DNA of 64,000 bases from contig NZ_CP079869.1 of the NCBI RefSeq assembly GCF_025263265.1, positions 1,550,001-1,614,000 of the forward strand, read 5' to 3'. The translations under genes were made by a program, and so were the position numbers. This document shows, piece by piece, positions 13,207 to 25,573 of the stretch. The DNA is from Mycobacterium sp. SMC-4. Lineage in GTDB: Bacteria; Actinomycetota; Actinomycetes; Mycobacteriales; Mycobacteriaceae. Positions within the stretch are counted from its first letter, which is position 1. Each line of letters begins with the position of its first letter. The notes beneath the pieces were generated by a model. That model had not been told where the DNA came from. It searched no databases and saw nothing but the letters and a program-made list of their open reading frames with translations.

Positions 13207-13986
13207 TCAGCGGGGTGCGATCTGGCCCTTGTTGCGCTCGGTGACCGCGTCGAACCGTGCTGCGATGCCGTCGAGGTCGCGGTCCGCGCTCGTCGCGATC
13301 TGCTCCTCGGCGGCCAGCGCCGGATCGATCACCGCAGCCGCCCCGCGGGTGTAGATCTGCTTGAGTCCCCGCATCGTCGCGCGCGGCACCTCGGTGATCT
13401 GCGCCGCCAGGTCCACCGCCCGTGCCAGCAGCTGCTCGTGGGCCACCACCTCGGTGACCAGTCCGATGCGTTCGGCCCGCGCGGCGTCGACCACCTCGCC
13501 GGTCATCGACAATCGACGTGCCATCGCCGCGCCGACGATCTGCGGCAGCCGGGCGGTCATGCCACCGCCGGGCAGGATGCCGACCCGCGCGTGGGTGTCG
13601 GCGAACACCGCGCGGTGTGAGGCGATCAGGAAGTCGCAGCCCAGGGCCATCTCCAGACCGCCGGTGAAGGTCGCGCCGTTGATCGCGCCGACCACCGGGG
13701 TGCGCATCGCGGCCACCGCCGCGATGCAGCTGTAGCGCTGGAACTCGTCGAAGTACGCCATGCCGTCGCGGGCCGCTTCCTTGAGGTCGATGCCCGCGCA
13801 GAACGCCGGATCGGTGCCGGTGAGCACGACCGCCCGGACCGACTCGTCGGCGTCGGCGGCGGTCAACGCGTCGTAGACGGCGCGAATCAGCTCGCGGCCC
13901 AGCGCGTTGCGTGCCGATGGACGGTTCAACGTGATCACCCGTACCGCGTCCACATCGGCGGTCAACGCGAGTTGTTCAGCGGTCAT
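13207..13986 (-). CDS. Enoyl-CoA hydratase/isomerase family protein
   Basis: Crotonase-fold protein of 259 residues. The oxyanion-hole segments are DPAFCAGIDLKE and GATFTGGLEMALGCDF. The first catalytic Glu of classical hydratases is present in GGLEMAL. The position of the second Glu (AxPE in the classical enzyme) reads ADTHARVGILPGGG, with His instead, so plain water addition is uncertain and isomerase, hydrolase or lyase chemistry is possible. The gene starts 21 bases after the nuoN stop on the same strand, so it may be co-transcribed with complex I although functionally unrelated. It is convergent with the TetR gene. Confidence 0.85.
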   Translation of the reverse strand: MTAEQLALTADVDAVRVITLNRPSARNALGRELIRAVYDALTAADADESVRAVVLTGTDPAFCAGIDLKEAARDGMAYFDEFQRYSCIAAVAAMRTPVVGAINGATFTGGLEMALGCDFLIASHRAVFADTHARVGILPGGGMTARLPQIVGAAMARRLSMTGEVVDAARAERIGLVTEVVAHEQLLARAVDLAAQITEVPRATMRGLKQIYTRGAAAVIDPALAAEEQIATSADRDLDGIAARFDAVTERNKGQIAPR

Positions 13987-14007
13987 GCGACGTTGGTAGC
14001 ACAGCGA

Positions 14008-15582
14008 TCAGAGGAACCGGTCCGCCGAGTTCACCAGGTCGAGCAGCGGCTGGGGCAGCGCGCCCAGCGCGAAGGTGACTGCCGCGGTCACGGTGACGAC
14101 GGCCGTGGTCACCGCCCCGGGTACCACCACCTCGGGCGCGTCGTCTGGTCGTTCGGTGAAGAACATCAGCACGATGACCCGGACGTAGAAGTACGCCGCG
14201 ATCGCGCTGGCGACCACGCCGACCACCACCAACGGAATCGCCCCGCCCTCACCCGCAGCCTTGAACACCGCGAACTTACTGACGAAGCCGCTGGTCAACG
14301 GAATCCCGGCGAACGCGAGCAGGAACAGCGAGAACACGATCCCGACGACGGGGTAGCGCCGTCCCAGACCCGCCCAGTGCGCCACCGCGCTGTCTTCCTC
14401 GCCGGCGGCGTCGCGCACCAAACCGACGATCGCGAAGGCTCCGACCGTCGAGAACCCGTAGGCGAACAGGTAGAACAGCGTCGAGGACAGACCGGCCTCG
14501 GTGCCGGCGATCACACCAGTCAGGATGAAGCCGGTGTGCGCCACCGCGGAGTAACCCAGCATCCGCTTGACGTCGACCTGGGTGACGGCCGCGACGGTGC
14601 CGACCGCCATGGTCAAGATCGCCACCGCCCACAGCACCGGGCGCCAGGCGGTGTGCAACTCGGGCACCGCGACGTAGAACAACCGCAGCAGCGCCCCGAA
14701 CGCGGCGATCTTGGTCGCAGCGGCCATGAACGCGGTGATCGGCGTCGGAGCGCCCTGGTAGACGTCGGGAATCCAGGAATGGAACGGAACGGCGCCGACC
14801 TTGAACAACACCCCCACCAACAGCAGGGCGATGCCGACCAGGGCCAGCGACGTCGTGCCCTCCCCGGCGGCTACCGCGTCGGCGATGCCGGGCAGTTTCA
14901 GCGTGCCGGCGTACCCGTAGAGCATGGCTGCGCCGTAGAGGAAGAATGCCGACGAGAACGCGCCCAGCAGAAAATACTTGAGCGCAGCTTCCTGGGACAG
15001 CAGTCGACGGCGCCGCGCCAGACCGCATAGCAGATACAGCGGAAGCGAGAGCACCTCCAATGCGATGAACATCGTCAGCAAGTCGTTGGCGGCCGGGAAG
15101 ATCAGCATGCCGCCGGTGGCGAACAATGTCAGCGGGAAGACCTCGGTCTGCACGACTGCCGCCCGGGTCGCCGCCTGTTCTGCGACACTGCCCGGCACCG
15201 TGGAGGCCTGCGGGGTGAACCCATCGAGCCCTCGATCGTCGTGCGCGGACTCGCCGCCACCGCCGACCTGTCGCTGACCGATCAACAGCACACCCAACAC
15301 GCCGACCAGCACAATGGTGCCCTGCAGGAACAACGCAGGTCTGTCGATGGCCAGCGCGCCCATCACGGCCAGCGAACCGCGCTCAGCGCCCAGGTCGCGC
15401 GCCACCAGGACGACCGCGACGAACGCGGCCGCCAGCGCGCCCAGGCTCAGAATCACCTGTGCGCCATAACGACTGCGGCGCGGCAGGAAGGCTTCGATGA
15501 GCACACTGAGCACGGCGGCGCCGAACACGATCAGCATCGGAGAGATCAGACCGTATTCGACCGACGGGGTGACCGGGTTCAT
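14008..15582 (-). CDS. nuoN: NADH-quinone oxidoreductase subunit N
   Basis: Antiporter-like membrane subunit of respiratory complex I, 524 residues with about 14 hydrophobic helices. The conserved core includes FPLTLFATGGMLIFPAANDL and the Lys-bearing helix around GVLFKVGAVPFHSWIPDVYQ. It carries out one of the proton-translocation steps driven by quinone reduction. The ATG overlaps the nuoM stop (ATGA). It is the last nuo gene of the operon. Confidence 0.97.
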   Translation of the reverse strand: MNPVTPSVEYGLISPMLIVFGAAVLSVLIEAFLPRRSRYGAQVILSLGALAAAFVAVVLVARDLGAERGSLAVMGALAIDRPALFLQGTIVLVGVLGVLLIGQRQVGGGGESAHDDRGLDGFTPQASTVPGSVAEQAATRAAVVQTEVFPLTLFATGGMLIFPAANDLLTMFIALEVLSLPLYLLCGLARRRRLLSQEAALKYFLLGAFSSAFFLYGAAMLYGYAGTLKLPGIADAVAAGEGTTSLALVGIALLLVGVLFKVGAVPFHSWIPDVYQGAPTPITAFMAAATKIAAFGALLRLFYVAVPELHTAWRPVLWAVAILTMAVGTVAAVTQVDVKRMLGYSAVAHTGFILTGVIAGTEAGLSSTLFYLFAYGFSTVGAFAIVGLVRDAAGEEDSAVAHWAGLGRRYPVVGIVFSLFLLAFAGIPLTSGFVSKFAVFKAAGEGGAIPLVVVGVVASAIAAYFYVRVIVLMFFTERPDDAPEVVVPGAVTTAVVTVTAAVTFALGALPQPLLDLVNSADRFL

Positions 15583-17144
15583 CGCAGCGGTCCTTCCGCG
15601 ATCGCGGGCGGTGGATCGGTTTGGCCGATGGAGGTCAGCGTGTGCCCGACTGCCGGATCGATCACGTCCAACGCCGGTTTGGGATAAACCCCGAGAACCA
15701 CGAGCAGCGCGATCAGCGGTGCGACGACAGCGATCTCGCGTGGTCGCAGATCACGCAATTCGGCATTGCCCGGGGTCACCGGCCCGGTCATCATCCGCTG
15801 GTACGTCCACAGGATGTAGATGGCGGAGAGCACCAGCGCGCCGGCGGCCAGCACCGCGAGTATCGGATAACGGACGAATGTGCCGATCAGAACCAGGAAT
15901 TCGCTGATGAACGGTGCCAGCCCCGGCAGCGACAGCGTCGCCAAGCCGGCGATGAGGAAGGTGCCTGCCAGCACCGGCGCCACCTTCTGCACGCCCCCGT
16001 ACGCGGAGATCAGTCGCGAACCCCGCTGTGATACCAGGAATCCCGCGATCAAGAACAGCGCGGCGGTGGAGATGCCGTGATTGACCATGTACAGCGTGGA
16101 CCCGGACTGGCCCTGGGAGGTCATCACGAAGATACCGAGGATGATGAAGCCGAAGTGCGAGATGGAGGTGTAGGCGATCAACCGCATCACGTCGGTCTGG
16201 CCGATCGCCACGATGGCACCGTAGACGATGCCGATCACCGCCAGGGTGATGATCAGTGGCTGGAAGTAGGCGGCGGAATCGCCGAACAGCGGCAGGCAGT
16301 AGCGGATCATGCCGAACGTGCCGACCTTGTCCACCACCGCCATCATCAGCACCGCGCTGGCCGGGGTCGCCTCCACCGCCGCATCGGGCAGCCAGCGGTG
16401 CAACGGCCACAGCGGCGCCTTGATCGCGAACGCGAACATGAACCCGCCGAAGATCAGGTGCATGACCACCGGGTTGAGCACAAACTCACCACCGGTGACC
16501 GCGGCGACGATCGCGCGGAAATCGAACGTGCCGGCGTCGAATGCCGGACTGGCCGCCGTCGCGACGTAGAGACCGATGACCGCGGCCAGCATGATCAGAC
16601 CGCCGAACAGGTTGTACAGCAGGAACTTCACCGCTGCCGCACTGCGCCGTGCGCCGCCGAAACCCCCGATCAAGAAATACATCGGGATCAGCATCGCTTC
16701 GAAGAACACATAGAACAGCAGGATGTCCAGGGCGAGCAGGGCGATCAGCACCATACCCTCGACGGCCAGCGTCAGCGCGAAGTAGATGTGCACCGACCTT
16801 CCGCCCCAACTGGATTCATCGCGCGCATCGTTCCAGCCGGCGACGATCAGCAGCGGAACCAGCATCGCGGTCAGCACCACCAACGCCAATGCGATCCCGT
16901 CGACGCCCAGGATGTAGCCGGTGCCGAAAGATGGGATCCAGCGGTAGTTCTCCACGAACTGGAACTGCTCACCCGCGGGGTCGAAGCCGGCCACCACCAC
17001 GGCGGTGACGGCCAGCACCACCAGCGACACCGCCAGGGCCACCCCTTTGGCCAGGTGGCGCGCCGCCGGCGGGAGCAGCATCACCGCCAGTGCGCCGACC
17101 ATCGGAACCACCCACAGCACCGTCAGCCACGGAACGCCCGTCAC
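15579..17144 (-). CDS. nuoM: NADH-quinone oxidoreductase subunit M
   Basis: Antiporter-like membrane subunit of complex I, 521 residues and about 14 transmembrane helices. Seen: the conserved proton-path helix [20 protein letters not shown] and the discontinuous helix region near [14 protein letters not shown] start at 17144 overlapping the nuoL stop (GTGA), as is common in this operon. Confidence 0.97.
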   Translation of the reverse strand: MTGVPWLTVLWVVPMVGALAVMLLPPAARHLAKGVALAVSLVVLAVTAVVVAGFDPAGEQFQFVENYRWIPSFGTGYILGVDGIALALVVLTAMLVPLLIVAGWNDARDESSWGGRSVHIYFALTLAVEGMVLIALLALDILLFYVFFEAMLIPMYFLIGGFGGARRSAAAVKFLLYNLFGGLIMLAAVIGLYVATAASPAFDAGTFDFRAIVAAVTGGEFVLNPVVMHLIFGGFMFAFAIKAPLWPLHRWLPDAAVEATPASAVLMMAVVDKVGTFGMIRYCLPLFGDSAAYFQPLIITLAVIGIVYGAIVAIGQTDVMRLIAYTSISHFGFIILGIFVMTSQGQSGSTLYMVNHGISTAALFLIAGFLVSQRGSRLISAYGGVQKVAPVLAGTFLIAGLATLSLPGLAPFISEFLVLIGTFVRYPILAVLAAGALVLSAIYILWTYQRMMTGPVTPGNAELRDLRPREIAVVAPLIALLVVLGVYPKPALDVIDPAVGHTLTSIGQTDPPPAIAEGPLR

Positions 17145-19048
17145 AGGGTCACCGCCAGGATCAGCGCGATCAGTAGGGCTGCCCCGATCAGCATCGCCAA
17201 CGCATAGGAGCGGGCGAAGCCGGTCTGCAGCCGCCCCAACCCACCCGATATCCGGGCCACCGCGTTGGCCAGTCCGGCGCCGACGCCGTCGACGGCCTCG
17301 TCGTCGATCTCGACCAGGCCCCGGGTGAGCGTGGCTCCCGGAACCATGAACGCTCTCTCGTTGAATATGTCGCCATAGAGATCACGACGTGCGGCGACAG
17401 TCAGCGCCGAAGCCTGCGGTGCCACGTCGGGGACCGGTCGGGACCCGTACATCCGGTAGGCCACCCCGATGCCGATTGCCACCACCGACAGCACGATCGC
17501 CGTCACCACCCACACCGGCAGCACGTGGTGGACCTCCTCGAAGCCGACAACCGGTTCCAGCCAATGCTCCAGGGTGCCGCCGATCGCCAGCGCGGCGCCG
17601 GAGGTCACCGACCCGACTGCCAGCAGGATCATCGGCCACGTCATCACCGCGGGCGCCTCATGCGGATGGTTGTCCTTGTCCCACGGCTCATTTCCCGTCG
17701 CTTCGCTCGCCCAACGCTTCTCTCCGAAGAACGTCATCAGCATCACCCGCGTCATGTAGAACGCGGTGATGCCGGCACCCAGAATCGTCACCGCACCGAG
17801 GACCACGCCTTTGACGCCGCCGGCACCCAACGCGGCCTCGATGATGCTGTCCTTGGAGAAGAACCCGGCCAGCGGCGGAATGCCGATGATGGCCAGATAG
17901 CCCAGACCGAAGGTGGCGAAGGTGATGGGTAGGGCTCTGCGCAGACCGCCGTAGCGACGCATGTCCACCTCATCATCCATCGCGTGCATCACCGAACCCG
18001 CACCGAGGAACAGCCCGGCCTTGAAGAAGCCGTGGGTCAGCAGATGCATGATCGCGAACGCGTATCCCACCGGGCCCAGTCCCGCCGCGAGCACCATGTA
18101 GCCGATCTGGCTCATCGTCGAGGCGGCCAGCGCCTTCTTGATGTCGTCTTTGGCGCATCCGATCACCGCACCGAACAACAACGTCACCGCGCCCACGATC
18201 ACCACAGCGGTCTGCGCATGCGGGGCCAGGTCGAAGATCGGTCCCGAACGCACGATCAGGTACACACCCGCGGTGACCATCGTCGCGGCGTGGATCAGCG
18301 CCGACACCGGTGTCGGGCCCTCCATCGCATCCCCGAGCCAGGACTGCAACGGCACCTGCGCGGATTTCCCGCACGCCGCCAGCAGCAGCATCACACCGAT
18401 CAGCGTCGACATGTTCTCGCTGAGTTGCGGTGCGGCGCCGAACACCTCGGTGAACGACACCGCGCCGACCGCGGTGAACATCGCCATCAGCGCGACGGCC
18501 AATCCGATGTCGCCGACCCGGTTGACCACGAACGCCTTCTTCGCCGCAGTGGCCGCCGACGGCTTGTGCGCCCAGAACCCGATCAGCAGATACGACGCCA
18601 GGCCCACGCCTTCCCAGCCCAGATACAGACCGAGGTAGTTGTCGGCGAGTACCAGCACCAGCATGGCGGCCACGAACAGGTTCAGATAGCCGAAAAACCG
18701 CCGGCGGTCCGGATCATCGGCCATGTAGCCGATGGAGTAGATGTGGATCAGCGAACCGACCCCAGTGATCAGCAGCACGAAGCACATCGACAGCTGATCG
18801 AGTTGCAGTCCGAAATCGACCCGCAGATCGCCGACCGGGATCCAGCTGAACAACGTCTGCCCGACCGCACGCGTGTCAGCGGTGCGCCCGGCCATGTCGA
18901 TGAACAGCGCAGCGGCGCAGCCGAAAGAACCCAGCACCGCGCCGGTCCCCAGCAGATGACCCCACCGATCGGTGCGTCGGCCACCCAGTAACAGGACCAG
19001 CGCACCGATCAGCGGCAGTGCGATCGGCAACCACACAGGAGGAGTCAT
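17141..19048 (-). CDS. nuoL: NADH-quinone oxidoreductase subunit L
   Basis: Distal antiporter-like subunit of complex I, 635 residues. It has the conserved [17 protein letters not shown] segment, the helix [20 protein letters not shown] with its proton-path residues, and a C-terminal long lateral helix followed by a final membrane anchor. The ATG start at 19048 follows the nuoK stop by six bases. Confidence 0.97.
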   Translation of the reverse strand: MTPPVWLPIALPLIGALVLLLGGRRTDRWGHLLGTGAVLGSFGCAAALFIDMAGRTADTRAVGQTLFSWIPVGDLRVDFGLQLDQLSMCFVLLITGVGSLIHIYSIGYMADDPDRRRFFGYLNLFVAAMLVLVLADNYLGLYLGWEGVGLASYLLIGFWAHKPSAATAAKKAFVVNRVGDIGLAVALMAMFTAVGAVSFTEVFGAAPQLSENMSTLIGVMLLLAACGKSAQVPLQSWLGDAMEGPTPVSALIHAATMVTAGVYLIVRSGPIFDLAPHAQTAVVIVGAVTLLFGAVIGCAKDDIKKALAASTMSQIGYMVLAAGLGPVGYAFAIMHLLTHGFFKAGLFLGAGSVMHAMDDEVDMRRYGGLRRALPITFATFGLGYLAIIGIPPLAGFFSKDSIIEAALGAGGVKGVVLGAVTILGAGITAFYMTRVMLMTFFGEKRWASEATGNEPWDKDNHPHEAPAVMTWPMILLAVGSVTSGAALAIGGTLEHWLEPVVGFEEVHHVLPVWVVTAIVLSVVAIGIGVAYRMYGSRPVPDVAPQASALTVAARRDLYGDIFNERAFMVPGATLTRGLVEIDDEAVDGVGAGLANAVARISGGLGRLQTGFARSYALAMLIGAALLIALILAVTL

Positions 19049-19054
19049 CTGGTC

Positions 19055-19354
19055 TCAGTGCCTCAGCAGATTCGCCGCGTCGACGCTGGCCGAGCGCCGC
19101 GTCCGGAAGATGGTCATGATGATCGCCAGGCCGATCACCACTTCACAGGCGGCGACCACCATGGTGAAGAACGCCACCACCTGACCGTCGAGGTGTCCGT
19201 GCATCCGGGAAAACGAGACGAAGGCCAGGTTCGCCGCGTTGAGCATCAGCTCGACACACATGAACATGACGATGGCGTTGCGCCGCAGCAGAACTCCGGC
19301 CGCCCCGATGGTGAACAGCAGCACCGACAGATAGAGATAGTTATCGGGGCTCAT
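19055..19354 (-). CDS. nuoK: NADH-quinone oxidoreductase subunit K
   Basis: Small complex I membrane subunit of 99 residues with three transmembrane helices. The conserved acidic residues lie in [11 protein letters not shown] and the segment [11 protein letters not shown]. The start ATG at 19354 lies inside the end of nuoJ (14-base overlap) and gives exactly the usual NuoK length. A longer upstream start would only read through nuoJ coding sequence. Confidence 0.96.
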   Translation of the reverse strand: MSPDNYLYLSVLLFTIGAAGVLLRRNAIVMFMCVELMLNAANLAFVSFSRMHGHLDGQVVAFFTMVVAACEVVIGLAIIMTIFRTRRSASVDAANLLRH

Positions 19355-20060
19355 CGTGGCCTCCGTTGGCTTCCGGCACCGGACGGATCTGCAGGATCGC
19401 GCTGACCGACAGGTGCGAGCTGGTGCCATCGGGCAGCCGGGCCGGCATATCCACCGCGTTGTGGCGGGCGTACACCCCCGGATTGGGCAACGTGGTGGGG
19501 TGCCCGCCGGGAGCGAAACGTTCGATCGCCAGCTCGCGTTGGGTCTTGCGGTGGGCGAGACGTTCCCGGTGTGCCAGCAGCATCGCCCCGAGCGTGGCGG
19601 TGATCAGCAGGGCACCGGTCAGCTCGAAGGCCCACAGGTACTCGGTGAAGATCAGCGCCGCCAACCCTTCCACGTTCCCGCCGGCGTTGGCTTCGGCCAG
19701 CCCGGTGACACCGTTGACCGAGACGGTGCCGATCCCGGCGATCAACAAGATTCCGAAGCCCACACCCACGATGATGGCGGCAACACGTTGTCCGCGAATC
19801 GTTTCCACCAGCGATTCCGAGGAGTCCACACCGATGAGCATCAGGACGAACAGGAACAGCATCATCACCGCGCCGGTGTAGACCACCACCTGCACCACAC
19901 CGAGGAACGGGGCGTCCTGGGCGATGTACATCACCGCCAGCGCGATCATGGTGCCGGCCAACGAGATCGCCGAGTACACCGCCTTCGGCGCGGCCACCAC
20001 GCCGAGCGCGCCGACGACCGCCACCACCGCCAGTACCCAGAACAGTACGGTTTCACCCAC
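19341..20060 (-). CDS. nuoJ: NADH-quinone oxidoreductase subunit J
   Basis: Complex I membrane subunit of 239 residues with five hydrophobic helices. The conserved helix [16 protein letters not shown] contains the pi-bulge region. The soluble C-terminal tail is typical of actinobacterial NuoJ. GTG start at 20060. TAA stop overlapping nuoK. Confidence 0.95.
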   Translation of the reverse strand: MGETVLFWVLAVVAVVGALGVVAAPKAVYSAISLAGTMIALAVMYIAQDAPFLGVVQVVVYTGAVMMLFLFVLMLIGVDSSESLVETIRGQRVAAIIVGVGFGILLIAGIGTVSVNGVTGLAEANAGGNVEGLAALIFTEYLWAFELTGALLITATLGAMLLAHRERLAHRKTQRELAIERFAPGGHPTTLPNPGVYARHNAVDMPARLPDGTSSHLSVSAILQIRPVPEANGGHDEPR

Positions 20061-20081
20061 GAATGTGCCTCCCGTGCGAGC

Positions 20082-20618
20082 TCACCGAGCATCCCCATGG
20101 ACCGGGCTGGCGATCGGCGTGATGTTACCCAGGTAGTAGTCGTCGTCGGTGCTGCCCGGTGCCATCGGGTGCGGCGGTGCGGCCATGCCGGGATCGAGCG
20201 GGGCCAGCAGCTTGTCCTTGCCGTAGATGAGATCGGCGCGGTTGTCGTCGGCCATCTCGTAGTCGGTGGTCATCGTCAGCGCCCGGGTGGGGCACGCCTC
20301 GATGCACAGGCCACAGCCTATGCATCGCAGATAGTTGATCTGGTACACGCGGCCGTAGCGTTCGCCCGGCGAATACCGTTCGGCCTCGGTGTTGTCGGCG
20401 CCCTCGACATAGATCGCATCGGCCGGGCAGGCCCACGCGCACAACTCACACCCGATGCACTTCTCCAGCCCATCGGGATATCGGTTGAGTTGGTGGCGTC
20501 CGTGATACCGGCGCGCCACCGGGCCGGGCTTCTCCGGATACTGCTCGGTGACCGGCTTCTTGAACATCGAACCGAACGTGACGCCGAAGCCGGCGATTGC
20601 GTCGAGGAACTTAGACAT
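20082..20618 (-). CDS. nuoI: NADH-quinone oxidoreductase subunit I
   Basis: Peripheral-arm ferredoxin-like subunit of 178 residues that binds two [4Fe-4S] clusters (N6a and N6b) through [12 protein letters not shown] and [12 protein letters not shown]. It passes electrons towards NuoB. I choose ATG 20618 because AAAGAG lies at a good distance upstream. A GTG six bases earlier overlaps that site. The start lies just inside the nuoH end. It is shorter at the N-terminus than M. tuberculosis NuoI as I remember it. Confidence 0.95.
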   Translation of the reverse strand: MSKFLDAIAGFGVTFGSMFKKPVTEQYPEKPGPVARRYHGRHQLNRYPDGLEKCIGCELCAWACPADAIYVEGADNTEAERYSPGERYGRVYQINYLRCIGCGLCIEACPTRALTMTTDYEMADDNRADLIYGKDKLLAPLDPGMAAPPHPMAPGSTDDDYYLGNITPIASPVHGDAR

Positions 20619-21837
20619 CTGCACGCTCTTTCGCGGGTAGGGGCGGCACCGGGAATATTGCGGTGTCCGAGGACGCGGTGGTGGGTATCCGGCGTTGCGC
20701 GTTGCGCCGCAGGCGGGTTCGCGCCGTCAGGCCGGCCGCCAGGACCGCGACGGTTGCGACTCCGGCCAGTCCGACCACCCATCTGCTGGAGTCCTCGTCG
20801 ACGAGAATCCGCAGGAAAGCCACCACCATGATCCAGGCCAGCGACACCGGGATCAGCAACTTCCACCCCAGTGCCATGAACTGGTCGTAGCGCAGTCGTG
20901 GCAGGGTCGCGCGCAGCCACATGAAGAAGAACAGGAACAACCACACCTTGGCGGTGAACCACAGCAGGGGCCACCAGCCGCTGTTGACGCCGTCGATCAT
21001 GCTCAACGGCCATGGTGCCTGCCAGCCGCCCAGGAACATCGTGGTCGCCAGCGCCGACACGGTGGTCATGTTGACGTACTCGGCGAGCATGAACATCGCG
21101 AACTTCAGCGACGAGTACTCGGTGTGGAATCCGCCGACCAGTTCGCCCTCGGCTTCGGGCAGGTCGAACGGGGCGCGGTTGGTCTCGCCGACCATCGAGA
21201 CCATGTACACCAGGAACGAGGGCAGTAGCACCAGAATGAACCACGAGTGGTTCTGGCCGGCAACGATTCCCGACGTCGACATGGTGCCGGAGAAGATGAA
21301 CACCGCCACGAAGGACAGCCCCATCGCGATCTCGTAGGACACCACCTGGGCCGTCGAGCGTAGCCCGCCCAGTAGCGGATAGACCGAACCCGAAGCCCAT
21401 CCGGCCAACACGATTCCGTACACCCCGATCGCGGTCACCGCCAGGATGTAGAGCACCGCGACCGGCAGGTCGGTCAGCTGCAGCGCCGTCCGGTGCCCGA
21501 ACACCGATACCTCGCCGCCCAGCGGGATGACCGCAAAGGCCAGGAACGCCGGGATGACCGCGATCACGGGTGCGGCCAGATAGATCCGCCGGTCCACACC
21601 GGCCGGGACGAGGCCTTCCTTCAGTGCGAGTTTGACGCCGTCGGCCAGCGACTGCAGCAGGCCGCGCGGGCCGACCCGATTCGGTCCCAGGCGCAACTGC
21701 ATCCGGCCCAGGAGTTTTCGCTCGATGAGGATCGCCGCCAAGACCGTCAGCAATAGGAACACGAAGACGCCGAGCGCCTTGGCCACCATCAGCCACCAGG
21801 GGTCGTGACCGAACAGGGTGGGGTCGGGGTAGGTCAT
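20611..21837 (-). CDS. nuoH: NADH-quinone oxidoreductase subunit H
   Basis: Quinone-site membrane subunit of complex I, 408 residues. Conserved segments are [20 protein letters not shown] and, near the middle, [20 protein letters not shown] with the acidic residues that couple quinone reduction to proton movement. A basic C-terminal tail of about 40 residues follows the last helix. The ATG at 21837 overlaps the nuoG stop (ATGA). Confidence 0.97.
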   Translation of the reverse strand: MTYPDPTLFGHDPWWLMVAKALGVFVFLLLTVLAAILIERKLLGRMQLRLGPNRVGPRGLLQSLADGVKLALKEGLVPAGVDRRIYLAAPVIAVIPAFLAFAVIPLGGEVSVFGHRTALQLTDLPVAVLYILAVTAIGVYGIVLAGWASGSVYPLLGGLRSTAQVVSYEIAMGLSFVAVFIFSGTMSTSGIVAGQNHSWFILVLLPSFLVYMVSMVGETNRAPFDLPEAEGELVGGFHTEYSSLKFAMFMLAEYVNMTTVSALATTMFLGGWQAPWPLSMIDGVNSGWWPLLWFTAKVWLFLFFFMWLRATLPRLRYDQFMALGWKLLIPVSLAWIMVVAFLRILVDEDSSRWVVGLAGVATVAVLAAGLTARTRLRRNAQRRIPTTASSDTAIFPVPPLPAKERADV

Positions 21838-24245
21838 GATCCGGCCCGCTTGATGGAGACGACGGCCCCGATCGTCGCCCCGAGTGTCGCGTGCACCGCG
21901 CTGCCCGCCGAGTTCAGCGGCAACCACAGGACCCGGTCGTCGATGTCGGTGATCGCCACCGGGAGGGTGAGGGTGCCCCGCTCGGTGCTGATGGTCACCG
22001 GGTCACCCTCTGCCACCCCGATCTCGGCTGCGGTGGCTACGGACAGGCGCGCCACCGCCGGACGCGCCGTCCCGGCCAGGTGGGGTTCGCCGTCCTGCAG
22101 ACGTCCCGAATCGAGCAACATGCGCCAGCCGGTCAACACGGCCTGACCGGGTCCCGGGCGAGCCACCGGTGGTGCCGCCACGTCGGGTGCGCCCGCGTGC
22201 GGGCCGGTCCAGCTGCCCAGTCGGGCCAGCTCGTCGGCGGCGGCCTGCGCGGTGGGCAGTCCGAGGTCGACGCCGATCTCGTCGGCCAGGAAATTCAGCA
22301 CCCGCAGATCGGGGACGGCGTTGGTGCGCAGCGACGGTTCGAAAGGCCGAACACGACCCTCCCAGTTGAGGAACGAGCCCCCTTTCTCGACCACCGGAGC
22401 GACCGGGAACACGACGTCCGCGCGTTCGGTGACCGCACTCTCACGCAGCTCGAGGCTGACCACGAAGCGGGCCGCGGTGATCGCGGCCAGCGCCGAGGCC
22501 GGATCGGGCAGATCAGCGGGTTCCACGCCGCCGATCAGCAGCGCCCCGGTGGGGCCGGCCGCCGACAGAATCGCGCCGGTGTCCCGACCCACCGTGGTGG
22601 GCAGCGTGTCGACGTGCCACGCCTGGGCCGTCTCGCACAGCGCCGCGGCGTCGGCGACCGGGCGGCCGCCGGGCAGCAGGTTGGGTAGCGCGCCGGCTTC
22701 GACGGCGCCGCGGTCCCCGGCGCGGCGGGGAACCCAGCCGACCCGGGCGCCGGTCGTCTCGGCCAGCCGCGCCACCGCCGAGAGCGCACCCGGGGCCGCG
22801 GCGAGTCGTTCACCGACCAGGATCACCGATCGCGGCGTCAGGCTGGTTGCTGCGGCAATCGCATCGGATTCCGCACCCGGGGCGGCGCGCAGCAGGGTGC
22901 CCGACAGCTTGCGCAGGCCGTTGCCGGCCCACGGGGCAACCCCGAGAACGGGTAGTCCGCGCTTGCGAACCGCCTTGCGCAGTCGCAGGAAAACGATCGG
23001 CGATTCCTCTTCGGGCTCCAACCCGGCCAGCAGCACGGTATCGGCGGCGTCGAGGTCGGCGTAGGTGACGGTCATGGCGCGGCCGGCGACATGGCTGGCC
23101 AGAAACGCCGCCTCCTCACTGCTGTGCTGACGGACCCGGAAGTCGATGTCGTTGGTGGACAGCACAATTCGGGCAAACTTCGCGTAGGCGTAGGCATCCT
23201 CGGCGGTCACCCGGCCACCGACGAGCACCCCGGCGTCACCACGGGCCGCGGCCAGACCCGCTCCGGCGACCGTCAGCGCTTCCGACCACGACGCAGCACG
23301 CAGGCCGCCGTCATCGTCACGGATCAACGGGGCGGTGATGCGGTCGCCGACGGTGGCGTAGGTGAACGCCCAGCGGCCCTTGTCGCAGTTCCACTCCTCG
23401 TTGACCGCCGGGTCGTCTCCGGCCAGCCGGCGCATGACCTTGCCGCGTCGGTGGTCGGTGCGCTGCGCGCAGCCCGACGCGCAATGTTCGCATGCGCTCG
23501 GACTCGATACCAGGTCGAACGGGCGGGCCCGGAAGCGGTAGGCGGTGCCGGTCAACGCCCCGACCGGGCAGATCTGCACGGTGTTGCCGGAGAAGTAGGA
23601 CTCGAACGGCTCGCCGGGGGCGATACCGACCTGCTGCTGCGCGCCGCGCTCGAGGAGATCGATGAACCGGTCCCCGGCGATCTGGTCGGAGAAGCGGGTG
23701 CAGCGCGCGCACAGGACACAGCGTTCCCGGTCCAGCAGCACCTGGGCGGAGATGTTGATCGGTTTGGGGAATGTGCGTTTGACGTCGGTGAACCGGGTTT
23801 CGGCCCGCCCGTGCGACATCGCTTGGTTCTGCAGCGGGCACTCGCCACCCTTGTCGCAGATCGGGCAGTCCAGCGGATGGTTGATCAACAGCAGTTCCAT
23901 CACGCCGTGTTGGGCCTTGTCGGCGACCTCGGAGGTCAGCTGGGTGCGAACCACCATGTCCGGTGCGACGGTGACGGTGCACGACGCCACCGGTTTACGC
24001 TGGCCCTCGACCTCCACCAGGCACTGCCTGCAGGCACCGACCGGGTCCAGCAGCGGGTGGTCGCAGAACCGGGGGATCTGAATTCCGACCAATTCGGCAG
24101 CCCGGATCACCAGCGTGCCCTTCGGGACATTGAGCTGGTGCTCGTCGATGGTCAGCGACACCATCTCCTCCTGCCGAGCAGACACCGAATCCCCGTCCTT
24201 CTCGGCATTTTGGGGGTTGTCGCGTCTGCTCGCGAAGGACGTCAT
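21834..24245 (-). CDS. nuoG: NADH-quinone oxidoreductase subunit G
   Basis: Largest peripheral subunit of complex I, 803 residues. The N-terminal domain (residues about 30-260) holds the [2Fe-2S] site ([15 protein letters not shown]), the His-Cys ligated cluster region ([15 protein letters not shown]) and the [4Fe-4S] ligands near [14 protein letters not shown] molybdopterin-oxidoreductase-like domain, inactive in complex I, makes up the rest. The ATG overlaps the nuoF stop. Confidence 0.97.
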   Translation of the reverse strand: MTSFASRRDNPQNAEKDGDSVSARQEEMVSLTIDEHQLNVPKGTLVIRAAELVGIQIPRFCDHPLLDPVGACRQCLVEVEGQRKPVASCTVTVAPDMVVRTQLTSEVADKAQHGVMELLLINHPLDCPICDKGGECPLQNQAMSHGRAETRFTDVKRTFPKPINISAQVLLDRERCVLCARCTRFSDQIAGDRFIDLLERGAQQQVGIAPGEPFESYFSGNTVQICPVGALTGTAYRFRARPFDLVSSPSACEHCASGCAQRTDHRRGKVMRRLAGDDPAVNEEWNCDKGRWAFTYATVGDRITAPLIRDDDGGLRAASWSEALTVAGAGLAAARGDAGVLVGGRVTAEDAYAYAKFARIVLSTNDIDFRVRQHSSEEAAFLASHVAGRAMTVTYADLDAADTVLLAGLEPEEESPIVFLRLRKAVRKRGLPVLGVAPWAGNGLRKLSGTLLRAAPGAESDAIAAATSLTPRSVILVGERLAAAPGALSAVARLAETTGARVGWVPRRAGDRGAVEAGALPNLLPGGRPVADAAALCETAQAWHVDTLPTTVGRDTGAILSAAGPTGALLIGGVEPADLPDPASALAAITAARFVVSLELRESAVTERADVVFPVAPVVEKGGSFLNWEGRVRPFEPSLRTNAVPDLRVLNFLADEIGVDLGLPTAQAAADELARLGSWTGPHAGAPDVAAPPVARPGPGQAVLTGWRMLLDSGRLQDGEPHLAGTARPAVARLSVATAAEIGVAEGDPVTISTERGTLTLPVAITDIDDRVLWLPLNSAGSAVHATLGATIGAVVSIKRAGS

Positions 24246-25573
24246 GCGCCCACTCCTTCCGGTGCTGCCAGCATCGACGCGTACGGATCGAACGGGCAGC
24301 CGCCCGCCAGGTGCTGTTCGTACTCGGCGCGGAAGTACTGCAACGAGGAGATGATCGGACTGGCGGCGCCGTCACCCAGCGCGCAGAACGACTTACCGAA
24401 GATGTTGTCGGCGATGTCGAGGAGTTTGTCGAGATCGGCCTCGGTGCCGGTCCCGGTTTCCAGTCGCTGGTAGATCTGGGCCAGCCAGTAGGTGCCCTCA
24501 CGGCACGGGGTGCACTTGCCGCACGACTCGTGGGCGTAGAACTGTGTCCAGCGGCGTACCGCGCGCACCACGCAGGTGGTCTCGTCGAAGATCTGTAATG
24601 CCTTGGTGCCCAACATCGAGCCCACCCCTGCCATGCCCTCGTAGTCCAGCGGCACATCCAGGTGCTCGGCGGTCAGCAGCGGTGTCGACGAGCCGCCCGG
24701 GGTCCAGAACTTCAACGAGTGTCCGGCACGCACACCGCCGGCGTAGTCGAGCAGTTCGCGCAGCGTGATGCCCAGCGGTGCTTCGTACTGTCCCGGCGTG
24801 GTGACGTGCCCGGACAGTGAGTACAGCGTGAAACCCGGTGACTTCTCCGAGCCCATCGAGCGGAACCAGTCGACTCCGTTGAGCAGGATCGGTGGCACGC
24901 TGGCGATCGACTCGACGTTGTTGACCACCGTCGGACACGCGTACAGGCCGGCCACCGCCGGAAACGGGGGACGCAGGCGCGGTTGACCGCGGCGGCCCTC
25001 CAGGGAGTCCAGCAGCGCGGTCTCCTCGCCGCAGATGTAGGCACCCGCGCCGGCATGCACGATGAGCTCCAGATCGAATCCGGACCCGTGGATGTCGGTG
25101 CCGAGATGGCCCGCAGCGTATGCCTCGGCCACCGCGGCCTGCAGTCGGCGTAGCACCGGCACGACCTCGCCACGCAGATAGATGAATGCGTGGCGGGCCC
25201 GGATCGCGTAGGCCGCGATGATCGCTCCCTCGACCAAGAAGTGCGGGGTGGTCAGCATCAGCGGGATGTCCTTGCAAGTCCCCGGTTCTGACTCGTCGGC
25301 GTTGATCACCAGGTAGTGCGGTTTGGCTCCGGCCCCGTCCCCGTCCGACTGGTCGCCCTGCGGGATGAACGACCACTTCGTGCCCGTCGGGAAACCCGCC
25401 CCGCCACGTCCCCGCAATCCGGAATCCTTGACGGTGGTGATCACCTCGTCGGGAGCCATGGCCAGCGCACGTCCCAGCGCCTGGTAACCGCCGTGGCGCA
25501 GGTAGGTCTGCAGAGACCACGGCTGGGGCTCGTCCCAGAACCGGCTGAGCACCGGGGTCAGTGGCATCGTCAT
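24242..25573 (-). CDS. nuoF: NADH-quinone oxidoreductase subunit F
   Basis: NADH-binding subunit of complex I, 443 residues. [16 protein letters not shown] is the NADH/FMN glycine-rich loop. The N3 [4Fe-4S] cluster is ligated by [12 protein letters not shown] plus a later Cys (FCALGDGA). It is the electron entry point. The ATG at 25573 overlaps the nuoE stop. Confidence 0.98.
   Translation of the reverse strand: MTMPLTPVLSRFWDEPQPWSLQTYLRHGGYQALGRALAMAPDEVITTVKDSGLRGRGGAGFPTGTKWSFIPQGDQSDGDGAGAKPHYLVINADESEPGTCKDIPLMLTTPHFLVEGAIIAAYAIRARHAFIYLRGEVVPVLRRLQAAVAEAYAAGHLGTDIHGSGFDLELIVHAGAGAYICGEETALLDSLEGRRGQPRLRPPFPAVAGLYACPTVVNNVESIASVPPILLNGVDWFRSMGSEKSPGFTLYSLSGHVTTPGQYEAPLGITLRELLDYAGGVRAGHSLKFWTPGGSSTPLLTAEHLDVPLDYEGMAGVGSMLGTKALQIFDETTCVVRAVRRWTQFYAHESCGKCTPCREGTYWLAQIYQRLETGTGTEADLDKLLDIADNIFGKSFCALGDGAASPIISSLQYFRAEYEQHLAGGCPFDPYASMLAAPEGVGA

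Noticed and set aside
13972..15030. Plus-strand open frame of about 352 codons opposite nuoN
   Set aside because: Composition dominated by Arg, Gln, His and Gly, mirror of the nuoN membrane helices; no start signal.
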